DNA of 64,000 nucleotides from NCBI GenBank assembly GCA_016110215.1, contig JADWQD010000016.1:62001-126000 (forward strand), given 5' to 3'. Source of the DNA: Capronia americana (Eukaryota; Ascomycota; Eurotiomycetes; Chaetothyriales; Herpotrichiellaceae). The notes below the pieces were generated by a model. It saw only the letters and a list, made by a program, of their open reading frames with translations. It did no database searches and was not told where the DNA came from. Both the position numbers and the translations under genes were made by a program. Below are positions 54,910-64,000 of the stretch, piece after piece (the stretch's first letter is position 1; every line of letters starts with the position of its first letter).

Positions 54910-57713
54910 ATGGAGGTCCAGATTCCTTCTCCGTCCGTTTTCCTAAGAAAGTCTCCCATCCTTACTCCCGCGCCGGTTGTGCAACCCAAAAAAGCGGCTT
55001 CGACGAAACCCAAAGTCAATGCTCCTCCTAAACCAGCGAACAAGTCGGTTCAAGATGGGGCGGTGACGAAACCTAAGCAGAGCAAGAGCCGAAATGGTAC
55101 GTATAGTGATTGATATACAACTTTGCTGCAGTGCGAGCTTCCGACCGGCTCAACGCGCCTTATGTCTTAAAGTTGACTAACTGACCTATTGTGCCAAAGG
55201 TTGTATGACATGCAAGAAGAAGCGGCTCAAATGCGACGAAACAAAACCCTCTTGTGTGCAGTGCCAGAAGAGAAGCGTGGTGTGTGAAGGGTATAAGAAA
55301 GACTACAAATGGAGAACATTCGAGGAAACCACCTTCGCATCAAGACCTGCTGCAAAGAGAAAGACATTTCGATCGAATTCGTTTTCTTCGAGTCAAAATG
55401 TTACACAACCTCTTCACATCGCAAGCGGCGGGCGACCGGAGCACGCGCATGTCGTCGCCGAGAGCTCCCACACGTCGCAGACATGGTCACCAGGCCTACA
55501 TTCCGCTTTCGAAACGGCCGCTCATGCATTTCAGGATCAGCAAGAGGGCCGGGACCAGAGCCTGACGTCAAGCCCAGAACGACAGGGAGATTTCAACTTC
55601 AGCAACGGACAGTCAACGCCCTTGAATTTGACGCCGGATTCCGTCTTCATGCCTGCATTTGAGGTCGAGGGCATCTCCCCAAGTGTAGCATTTGGCGATA
55701 TGCTTGATCCATACAGTCTAACTACAACCACAACGAGGTCCTCTGTCAACGACAGCAACAGTGCCAAGTCGTTCTCCCCGGGCTCCCCCAAGTTGCTCGA
55801 TCTTCTTCTGTCGGATACAGATATGGAGCAGCCACCGGGGACACGAGATATACATCCACCAATGTCTGCGGGCACCGACATGACGATGGATGAGGACTTC
55901 GACGAAGAAATCATTAGATCTGACGCCATTGCTACATCTGCGGCCATGCAGCGTCCCACGCCCTCGTCCCTTCTGGATCCCGCTTTCTCCAATCCCGACT
56001 TTCAAGAATTCCGTGCATCTTCACCCACCCCGAGCGAGACGTCTACCGCGTCCTCAAGGTCCAGCGATATGACACTTCTCGCTCAACCCTCACTTGACGC
56101 CTCATCACCAGAAATGCTCATGCTCCGCTTCGACAAACAAACCTGCGGCATTCTGTCAGTCAAGGACGGTCCAACCGAAAACCCCTGGCGCACTTTGATC
56201 TGGCCGCTGGCACGAGAGTCCCCAGCATTGTACCATGCTATTTCGTCTATGACGGCTTTTCATGGTGCACATGAGATGCCGAATTTGCATGTACCTGGAA
56301 TGGCTCACATGACCAAGGCCATCAAACGCCTTGCTTCTGAGATTGAGAACATGCGGTTGGACTCGGCATTGGCGACTTCTTTGGCGCTAGCTTTCGGCGA
56401 AGGGTGGGATCGTCATGTGAGCACAGGTGTGCAGCACCTCCGCGGCGCAAAAGTCATGGTCAACAACGCGGTGGTGAAACACAGACGAGATATGCGATTG
56501 GGGCAGATGACAACCCAGGATGCGAACAGACTCAAATTTCTCTGCAACACTTTCGTCTACATGGACGTCATTGCTCGCTTGACATCCCTGGAGGAAGCCC
56601 ATGATCTCAATTTCGAGGAGATTCTCACAACTGTTAACGCATCTTACGGGGACCAAGTTGAAGTTGACCCGCTGATGGGTTGTGCCACCACTCTCTTCCC
56701 CTTGATCGGTCGCGTTGCGAATCTGATTCAGCGCGTACGGAAGACAGACTCCAACTCTCTCACTGTTGTCTCAACCGCCATGGAGCTGAAGGAGCAATTA
56801 CAACAATGGCAAGTGCCCAATGTTCTGGTCTTTGAGCGTCCAGAGGATCCCAACTCAGAGGTTCAACATTCGATTCAGACGGCTGAAGCATACCGATACG
56901 CTACATTGCTCTATCTTCACCAGGCAGTGCCCGAGATCCCCAGTGATCCAGCCTTTTCGCTGGCCAAAAAGGTACTGGTGACGCTAGCTTCTGTTCCTCT
57001 GTCGTCGCGAGCGACCATTGTCCAAATCTTCCCTCTCTTTGCAGCCAGTTGCGAAGTCACCGACCCGGAGGACAGAAATTGGGTGACGCAGCGCTGGGGA
57101 GCCATGATTACTCGGCTCAAAATCGGCAATGTGAACTCGTGTTGGAGCGTCGTACAAGAAGTCTGGCACCGAAGAGATACGTATGAGAGTGAAAAGGCAA
57201 ACAGACTGCTTAGACAGTACGCAAGTCGCGGCGTACCAGGTGGGAATTTTGTCCCACCCGTGCTGGATGTTCCACCTGGGCTCAAGAGGAAGGCACACAC
57301 GATCGATCCTGTCGCAGTCGGTGACGATGGACTGTTCGTTCGCAACCAAAGTCAGGCTCAACGTCAGAAGTCTGGAGTATCGGAAGAGCTAGATTTGGCC
57401 GGGAGGCCACTTAAACGTCGTGTGACCACCGATGGCATGGGCAATGGGAATGGCATTCCAAGCACATCGCTGAATATGCCATCTATCTCATTGCCTCGGC
57501 GCCAAACGAGCGACATAATCTCGCCAGATCAACTGGAACGAGAGTACACAGTGCGGGGCCATTTGCATTGGCTAGGCGTCATGGCCGACCGGGACTGGGA
57601 AGGTACGTCGCATTCCTTCCTTTGTGCTGATGATCTTTTTATCACCTCATCCATGCCTTCTGATGGTTTTGTGGAGACCGCTAACGTGAATGGCCTCAGT
57701 TTTTCTCGGTTGA
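54910..57713 (+). CDS. Zn(II)2Cys6 fungal transcription factor (Fungal_trans_2-type)
   Basis: Three exons (54910-55096, 55200-57602, 57700-57713) give 867 aa. After a K/P-rich N-terminus the binuclear zinc cluster starts at Cys64, with Cys spacing 2-6-6-2-6 (CMTCKKKRLKC ... CVQCQKRSVVC), followed by EGYKKDYKWRTFEE. A ~250-residue S/T/P-rich region follows, then the regulatory domain: NPWRTLIWPLARESPALYHA, AFHGAHEMPNLHV, LALAFGEGWDRHVSTGVQHL. The last exon is only 14 nt and gives a family-like end (GHLHWLGVMADRDWE then VFLG); reading through instead would add ~48 unrelated residues. It is expected to be a nuclear regulator binding CGG-type sites; targets unknown. Its 3' end overlaps an antisense ORF. 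Confidence 0.88.
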
Positions 57714-58202
57714 TTTCGCACCCGCATGTACGGGATGTCTCTTGCTAGACATTGCCTTCCCCACCGGACTGGCAGGTCGATGGTCTCGATGATGCTGGCG
57801 TGCATCTTTTCCAGCATGGTGGTGGTGATTGACCGACTTTGCAACGCTCTTCGACACTCGGGTCTCACTTCCGGCAGGGAGATCGTGGCTCACGTTCCCA
57901 TGCTCTTTCCTTAGGCTGGCGAGATCCATCCAGCGAAACTCGGGCGACTTTTCCCTCCCACCACCACCCACGCTTTCACCTCTTCCTGTGTTTCTGTTGG
58001 GTTCGTGGTCCGCGGCTCTCTTCCGGTTAGCACTTGCCCCGTTCTCGATGCTGGCCAGATAACTCCGCATGCTGGCAGTATATTCATCGAGCTCCGTGCT
58101 TTGGCTCATTCTCGACATGGCGACGGGTGACAAAGGTGCAGTAGGAGTGGGAGTGGGTTTGTTCCGTTTGCTTTGAGGGTGGAGCTCTAACGAGGCCGAC
58201 AT
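57647..58202 (-). pseudogene. Unrecognised antisense gene, possibly frameshifted
   Basis: From ATG 58202 a frame reads MSASLELHPQSK, then TELDEYTASMRSYLASIENG, FRWMDLASLRKEHGN and VSKSVAKSVNHHHH, ending at 57696. Just after the His run, the +1 frame reads like protein (MLEKMHASIIETIDLP, then RWGRQCLARDIPYM) to a stop at 57647, while the original frame turns low-complexity. This suggests a one-base indel in the CAC tract (57816-57829) or a missed intron. No family is recognised. The 3' end overlaps the Zn(II)2Cys6 gene on the other strand. It may be intact with an intron I could not place. Confidence 0.35.
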
Positions 58203-58268
58203 TTTCGTTCTATTGCCGTCAGCTTTATTGATGGGAGATTTGACTGTTTCGAGATATGTTTTTGGGTA

Positions 58269-58709
58269 TCAGCAGGGATGCCGGCTGTGGCTGTAGTTCT
58301 TGGGTGGCCGCTTGTAACGATTTGACGCTTCCACGCCCTGAGTGACGAGATATGGGGTTTCTGTGGCAGCGCGTATGCCTTGTCTTTTGGCGAGGCGCTT
58401 GGATTTGGGGACTTGGGTGGCGTTGACAGATGGGCGGCTGGCTAGGTCAATGCTCCTAGTGCGCGACGGTTCTTTGGCGCTTGGGTCTGTGGTGCCTGGG
58501 ACAAAGGTCGTTCCGGTGTAAAGGTGCACTGGAGTAATACTGCTTTGGTAAGCTGGTTGCTCAGGCTCTCTTTGCAATATCGGGTAAAGCGTTACGAATA
58601 CGGTGTCTCCGTAAACTGGTTCGAAATTGACTTTGGGCGCGAGCTGCACATTTATCGCTATGGCTTGATGTGGTGCCGTTCTGGAACGTCGTACAGGCTT
58701 GTAAGACAC
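58269..58709 (-). CDS. Uncertain ORF, possible internal exon (~146 codons)
   Basis: The frame has no ATG after its upstream stop, so it would need an upstream exon that I could not find. The translation looks moderately protein-like (KVNFEPVYGDTVFVTLYPI, then YQSSITPVHLYTGTTF) with a basic, Ser/Thr-rich C-terminal half. It lies just upstream of, and on the same strand as, the 58202 ORF; the two might be parts of one gene, but no splice junction joining them was found. Confidence 0.2.
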   Translation of the reverse strand: MSYKPVRRSRTAPHQAIAINVQLAPKVNFEPVYGDTVFVTLYPILQREPEQPAYQSSITPVHLYTGTTFVPGTTDPSAKEPSRTRSIDLASRPSVNATQVPKSKRLAKRQGIRAATETPYLVTQGVEASNRYKRPPKNYSHSRHPC

Positions 58710-61380
58710 AATGGCGCACGTGAATATATGTAGAGTGGCGATGAACTTTTTTCGGGGTCAAACCCAGAGATGTGTCGCGAGCTTTATGTTCAGAGAAGAA
58801 CGGGCGACGTCAGGTCCCCATTGCCGGCGAGTTACGATGTCGGCGCTCCAAGGATCCTGTACATAAGCTGCGCGTGGCGTGGCGCGGATGGCTGCTTTCA
58901 CGGGCCCGGTCGCAATGGAGTTCTCTCGGCTCGCAGGTCTTTACAGTCGATCGACGGCCTTGTCGCTTCGGGTACTGGGATGTTGCGAAGGCGCTTGGGC
59001 AAGGTTTACAAGACGGACGGGTTCCAGGTCTCACAGATAAGGTATGTCGCGGTCCAGGATTGTTGCTGCTCTGGGGTTGCCGGCCTTTTTCTCGCACGGG
59101 ATGTCCGTTGTTTTTTCCGTGTTGCCTTGGGAGGGATTCTTTTTGGGGATCCCTCCAGAGATTCCAGTTGGTGCTGTCGGCTCGTCTTTCGGTCACGTCC
59201 AAGACCCGGTCTAGAGCTCGGAGGAGAGGTCGGAGGAAGAGGATGTGTGTAGTATAAAGTATTCAGCAGAATTTTTTTCCCTAAGCTATTATAGAAAGAG
59301 GTGGTGAAGAGAGGTACTGTAGACGGTGGACGAGCGAAGCAAAAAGTGTGGGGAAATTGGATTTTGTCTTTGTTCCCTGGTCAGCACGTAGCCGAAACTT
59401 TTTGACGTTGCTTTGGTCCAGAACTGAATTGGTTTTTCCTTTTCTTGTGAGCGATCAAGAGAAGTCGCAATCGGAGTTGAGGCCGGGAGTCTGAAGTGCG
59501 AGCAGAGGCGCGGCAGACGCGGGAAGCCAGGGAGGTCAATGAGGCTTTGAGGGGGAAGTTAGACAGGCTCCTGCGATCATGTCACCAAGGAGAACTTAGA
59601 AGTGGAGTTTCGAGGTTTGTTCAAAGGAGTAAAAATATGAGGCTAGGAGCGAAGTGCAAGCTCTGCCTGGCGACAAGAGTTTTGCTCTGAGTCGGGAAGT
59701 GTTATGTATTGGTGGTTTGCATGGAGAAAGATGGATAGACTCGGGTGGAGCGATGGGATGGTAGTAGTGTTCCCTCGAGGCTCAGACCAGGAGCTATGCC
59801 TCGTGTAGCAAGACAATAAGGTATGGGGCTTGCAGCAAGAGGCGAAAAGGCATGATGGCATCATGCCACAGTAGTGAGTCCCATGGTCGTGCATTTTCCG
59901 GGACGGCGTGCCACGCTGTGTTCGGCGGGCTCCTATGGCTCGGCAGGCGCAAAGAGGAAGACACGAAGACGGAAAAGACTAGACGATATCATTCGTCAGT
60001 AGGACGGTCGAAAGACTCACCAGAAGTGAACTACTCGCTCCGAGCAGGATGGCGTGCGAGATACCTTGCCCACAAGCCACCGGACTCGCTGGGGTGGGAG
60101 AAAATGAGGGGAAATATTCTTAGAGGATGGAAATCCCAGAGGTGGCATTGCCCATTCAGCTGCATGGTGCGTGTGGAGAACGGTTTATTGGAGTCGAAGC
60201 AAAGCCAGGTGCCAGGATGACAGAAAGCCGCGGCGTTGAGGCCAGTCGTGAGCTGTGGAGTCCGGCCCATTGCGAAAGAGAGGGATATCTTTGCATTTAA
60301 ATGCAGCTTTGTCCCTGTGTTCCCTGTAAGAGAACGCTGAAGAGGGAAGGCAAAGGGGATCTTATCGTAAAGGCGAGACGATCCGACCGGTGCAGGCGGG
60401 CATCGAGTCGAGGTACTGTAAGCACTGCAGGTTTTGGTGGAGTCTGCGGATTCGGTGCGTTGAGCGTCCCACGCTGAATGCTATCGTTGATATGGTTATG
60501 AGACATATTTATTGTTCAGCAATCAAGCCGCTGTACTCCTCGTGATATTTGTGTGACATCAACGATCGAGACCTCCCGGGAGGTGGCATGTTCCTGCAAA
60601 CTCAGCGATGTTGTTACACATACTACCCTCATTCGACTTTTTCTCGCCCGCGACGGGGACTATCACCAATCGCCTGCCGCTCGAGATTCCTACCCGGAAG
60701 AGGCAAAGTGTGAAAAGTTTGTACAGTAACGGAGTAACAGAACGTCTCGGGCGCTGCGGGGCGGGTAAGAGGACTCTACTCGTAGAGGTTCGTCGAAAAC
60801 GAGCTTGACGGTGCCGTGCCGAGGATGGAACGAGGGGAAATGATTGCTCAATTGAGTTTCGCGTGAGTTGAAGCGGACATGTCCCGACAAGGCTGGGCCT
60901 CTCCCAGGCCAGCAATGCTGGCAGCCGAATAGCAAGACAGTGACCGGCGTAAGAGGCGGGTAGAGCTGAAGATGATGGACCGGGATAGAGGACGAGGAGC
61001 AGGAGACGCAGCAGGCATCAGCAGAGCTCGAAGACCGAGGGCGATTTCTTTCACTTGCGAATTGCGCCTTATCCTACTGCAAGCATCTTTCCTACGGTGT
61101 CTCGTGCCCCGCTTCCTACTGGCTCGTTCGGTTCGGTCAGCCAGCCTTGTAACCTTTGATCTGATCCTTCGACTTCATGTATCAATGTATGTACGCATGC
61201 AAGCACGGCAGCAGGGGCTGAATCATATTAAACCCGCTCCGCAGGACTCTTGCTCGAGCTGACCATGAAGCGCCTAGTCCTCCGTGCACAATATCGATGC
61301 ACGTCATAAGAGTAGTATTCAAAACGTGACAAACATGCCCAGTATCCGGCCAAGCCTTATCGTTCTTATCGTGAGATTGC

Positions 61381-61788
61381 TTACGCTGATTGGGCCCTTG
61401 TCTCTCCATCCCACTTACCCCTCGCGGTGAGCTTCCATTCGTTCTCGTTAACCAGCTTCAAGAGCTTTACCATCTCAGGTATTTTTGTCCCTTCATACTG
61501 TACAATCATATACTGCACTTCTAATCTCTTCTTTGCCTTTGCGAGGCTGTGACTGGCTCGAATCCATCGCGTCTGACACAGAGCAGCGAGAACCTGCGAT
61601 CTGATACGTTGACGCGCCGGGTAATGCCTGACGTATTTCCTCAAAACGCGTTGTTTGGATGTTGGATAACTCCTAGCTGATGTTCGGGGCAACAGCCCAC
61701 ATGGTAAGATGCGCATTGTAGGTAGTGGGTGCTGAGAGGTGCAGAAGTATATCTTGTCGAGCTTCGCGTCCCATCCCAGGACGACCAT
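61381..61788 (-). CDS. Uncertain small ORF (135 aa)
   Basis: ATG at 61788. The C-terminal half reads like a folded or helical protein (AKAKKRLEVQYMIVQY, then IPEMVKLLKLVNENEWKL), while the N-terminal half is R/S/C-rich. No family is recognised. It is divergent from the cupin gene, 232 nt away. It could be the last exon of a spliced gene. Confidence 0.3.
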   Translation of the reverse strand: MVVLGWDAKLDKIYFCTSQHPLPTMRILPCGLLPRTSARSYPTSKQRVLRKYVRHYPARQRIRSQVLAALCQTRWIRASHSLAKAKKRLEVQYMIVQYEGTKIPEMVKLLKLVNENEWKLTARGKWDGETRAQSA

Positions 61789-62019
61789 CTACCAGTCTGC
61801 AAGCTTCAGCATTCTCCTTCCCCAACCTGGTCGCCTTTCCTCAAGCATTGATCTAATCGCATTTGTCTGAATCACTACTCGGAACAGAGCAATAAAGTGA
61901 GTCCAAGCGACCTGTCAGGAGGAATTAAAGGCCCCAGTCGATCTTCTGTCTTACGACGGGCGTTTCATTCAGCAAACTGACTTCAAGCGTTCAAGACCCC
62001 AACTCCAACAACTCCAGCG

Positions 62020-62441
62020 ATGGGCTCCACACCAGCATTCAAGCACTTCTCCAAAGTCCAATCTGAATTCAAGCCTCCTTTGATCGCCAACGAGAACGCT
62101 TTCCTCGGCGACGTTGTAAGCAACGACAAGATCGACCCAGAGAAGCCCATCAGCTGCGGCATCTATAGACTCGAGAAGGGCACTCCTCTCGTCTACACTT
62201 ATACATACCATGAGATGAAGATTATCCTGGAAGGAGAGTTTGATATTAGTGATGAGACCGGTCAATCAGTTCACGTAAATACTTACTCCGGGTCCAGCTC
62301 TTTGAGATCGTGACTGACTTTCAATTCTAGGCTGTTGCTGGTGATGTCTTCTATTTCCCCAAAGGCTCAGTCATCACTTTCAAGACCAACACTTATGGCC
62401 TAGCCTTCTATACCGGCCAGCGCGCGGAGGGTGCTGCATAA
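62020..62441 (+). CDS. Small cupin-fold protein (EutQ-like)
   Basis: Two exons (62020-62274 and 62331-62441, 56-nt intron) encode 121 aa. The pattern is a single cupin barrel: CGIYRLEKGTPLVYTYTYHE, MKIILEGEFDISDETGQ, and in exon 2 VAGDVFYFPKGSVITFKTN, then GLAFYTGQR. This resembles the ethanolamine-utilisation EutQ-like fungal cupins of unknown substrate. In motif 1 a single His (YTYHEM) and Glu residues could bind metal; the set of ligands is incomplete compared with classic cupins. It converges on the thioesterase gene, with ~120 nt between its stop and the readthrough stop of that gene. Confidence 0.85.
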
Positions 62442-62558
62442 ATTGTATGCCGAGAGAGACAGAGATCGAGTCAGGTTAGGGAGACCCCAAAAAGAGGAGA
62501 TAGTCTGCAATAGAAGATTGTCTATTGAACCACTATGATCTGGCCACCAAAATCCGAC

Positions 62559-62687
62559 CTATGCTCTCTTCGTCTTTCTGCGCCGAGCCCGTGACCTTCC
62601 AATGAGCGCACATGCAATCAGAACCAGCAATGTCACCAGGCCGAGCATGGGCCAGGAGCCACCTCTCTGTACAAGAGTGTCATCTAG
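62559..62687 (-). other. In-frame readthrough extension of the acyl-protein thioesterase
   Basis: Directly after the UGA stop (62690-62688) the same frame continues CTA GAT ... for 42 sense codons to TAG at 62561-62559. The encoded peptide starts LDDTLVQRGG, has a 19-residue hydrophobic segment WPMLGLVTLLVLIACALIG, and ends in a basic tail (RSRARRRKTKRA). UGA CUA G is the known strong readthrough context in fungi and animals. Confidence 0.6.
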
Positions 62688-63759
62688 TCACAACGACTCG
62701 CTTCCGGGTAAACACTTCTTGATGAACTCCTCCAGATCATCAATTTCCTCTGGAACCGCTGAATGAGGCAAGCCACTACACGAACGTTGTCAGCCACGAT
62801 CCCTCATGGATATTCCACAGGAGGATGAGCAGCACTTACGGATATGTCTTGAACTCGACCTTATGACCCAATTCCTTCCTCAACACCTCGGCCGTCTGTA
62901 GTCCCCATGTATACTTCACCACCTCATCGGCATCACCATGGCCCAAGAAGAAAGGTGTATCTTTGTTCGCTTCGTTTGCCTCTTTCGCAAAGTCCTTGAT
63001 CTTGTCTCCAAGAACCAAGTAGCAACTCAGCCCGAAAACTCCACCCAGCTTGTGCGGTGTTGTGACGCCAGTGAAGAGGGAAATGGCGCCACCTTGTGAG
63101 AAGCCGCCGAGGATTATTCGATTCGACGGAATGCCAGCATCGATCTCGTCGGTGATGAGTTTCGTGAATGTGGTACGTGAACGGAGGATGCCGGGCTCGT
63201 CGTGAGCTTGCTTCAGATCGGAGAAGTCGGTCTAACTCATCCTCATCAGCTGTGCCTGTCCTCGAAGCGGTGGTTCAAAGCAGGGGGATGCAGGCAGGGT
63301 AGGAGTGCAAACATCTTCGCGGCGCCTTACGATATCGTACCAACCAGGCATGCGCATGCCGAAGTTCTACCCCCTTCGTCAGCTTCTTACGCCCAATTTT
63401 TGCCCCCTCCAGGGCGTACTCCGTCAGCAACATACCACTGTGATGGGGATGTTTGGAGCATTGGGAAAGACAAATTTGACGTCCTCAAACTTCCCGCGCC
63501 GCCGCCAGGTTTCGGCCAGCGATACCCTGCCTCTGGTGAGCCCACGGCCGGCGCTCGACACCTCCTACCGCGGTGCCCCAATAGATGCGACTCACCAGCC
63601 TGCTCCGCTGCATGTCTCGCGTCAGCCTTGTGTATCTTTCTCTTTTGCAAATGGGATTGGGCTTCAGAATGCCCACCTGTCTCCCAACCCGTGTGCCATG
63701 ATCACCGTCGCAGTGTGCTTCTTCAGAGCAGGGACGATCAGCGCATGCTTTCCGGCCAT
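62688..63759 (-). CDS. APT1: Acyl-protein thioesterase (APT1-like serine hydrolase)
   Basis: Six exons on the minus strand (63759-63677, 63607-63596, 63526-63436, 63366-63331, 63231-62840, 62775-62688) give 233 aa. Exon 2 is a 12-nt micro-exon that completes the conserved HGLGDSGAGW motif; without it the frame gives GLGDR... and loses SGAGW. Other blocks are WRRRGKFEDVKFVFPNAPN, MRMPGWYDI, GGFSQGGA (Ser119), HGDADEVV (Asp174) and GLPHS (His209), a complete alpha/beta-hydrolase triad. APTs remove palmitate from cytosolic faces of proteins and also hydrolyse lysophospholipids. The start MAGKHALIVPALKK matches family length; an in-frame ATG at 63900 would add 47 residues. The stop context UGA CUA G precedes an in-frame membrane-segment extension. 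Confidence 0.9.
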
Positions 63760-64000
63760 TTTGAACCAAGAAGAAAAATGATGAGGGGAAAAGAGTGTGA
63801 AAGACCGGCAAGAGTTTTGCGTGGGATCTGTTTCGGTAACGCAAGTCAAGGAGGGCAAACAACCAGCTGATAGGAAGCCAACATTGACTGCGGGCGACAT
63901 GATGCTCCGCGCCTGGGGAACCGAGGTTATTCCGGATACATAGATGCCCTGAGATGCCTTGGCCCAACGCCAGAACTTAACAACTTGAGCTCTTCAACTG

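Larger units (their letters stand above)
57714..62019. other. 4.3-kb region with only uncertain ORFs
   Basis: This contains the uncertain ORFs at 57647-58202, 58269-58709 and 61381-61788 (all minus). Between 58710 and 61380 no convincing coding sequence was found on either strand; visible frames are short, overlap each other and lack motifs. Confidence 0.4.

Noticed and set aside
57603..57748. Unspliced C-terminus of the Zn(II)2Cys6 protein
   Set aside because: A GTACGT donor and a GCTAAC...CTCAG acceptor remove it and leave a short family-like end (WE-VFLG), so the longer tail is probably intronic.

Overview
The window looks like nuclear DNA of a filamentous ascomycete (Pezizomycotina). Most genes carry short spliceosomal introns (44-145 nt, GT...AG, CTNAC-like branch points). 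There are fungal-specific families (a Zn(II)2Cys6 factor with a Fungal_trans_2-type domain, a Vfa1/DUF1742 protein, a CorA-like protein with a GMN signature). I see no bacterial operon layout, no tRNA or rRNA gene, no CRISPR array and no intact transposon. Exon structures were read by eye from splice signals, reading phase and remembered family motifs; no alignment was run.

Layout. The left third (1-24 kb) is gene-poor: VFA1 (558-1291, +), the dual-specificity phosphatase YVH1 (4358-6692, -) and a large C2H2 zinc-finger factor (11424-13952, +), separated by 3-10 kb without a convincing gene. The longest empty stretch (13953-24060) holds microsatellites and a diverged tandem duplication. The middle (24-53 kb) is gene-dense: an unrecognised 114-aa protein, an unrecognised basic 658-aa protein, a PWI/RS splicing protein, a LETM1/Mdm38 mitochondrial protein, a cytochrome b5-FMN 2-hydroxyacid dehydrogenase, a TatD nuclease, a Siw14-like phosphatase, a Fat1-type very-long-chain acyl-CoA synthetase, a sarcosine/fructosyl-amino-acid oxidase-like flavoprotein, an Alr4036/Pnp-oxidase-like flavoprotein, a Ctr copper transporter, a short-chain dehydrogenase, a dihydroflavonol-reductase-like enzyme and a CorA-like membrane protein. 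The right part (54-64 kb) holds the Zn(II)2Cys6 factor, some uncertain ORFs, a small cupin and an acyl-protein thioesterase.

The genes are housekeeping and metabolic in character and do not form an obvious biosynthetic cluster. Several are divergently paired over shared promoters (unknown 658-aa/PWI protein, cytochrome b5-FMN enzyme/TatD, Fat1/flavoprotein oxidase). Loose themes are lipid metabolism (Fat1, acyl-protein thioesterase), flavin oxidases and metal transport (Ctr, CorA-like).

The most striking observation is in the acyl-protein thioesterase gene (62688-63759, -). Its SGAGW motif is completed by a 12-nt micro-exon, and its stop codon is UGA CUA G, the known high-readthrough context. 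It is followed in frame by 42 codons encoding a hydrophobic membrane segment and a strongly basic tail. This predicts a soluble form and a readthrough-made, C-terminally membrane-anchored form of the same depalmitoylase-type enzyme.
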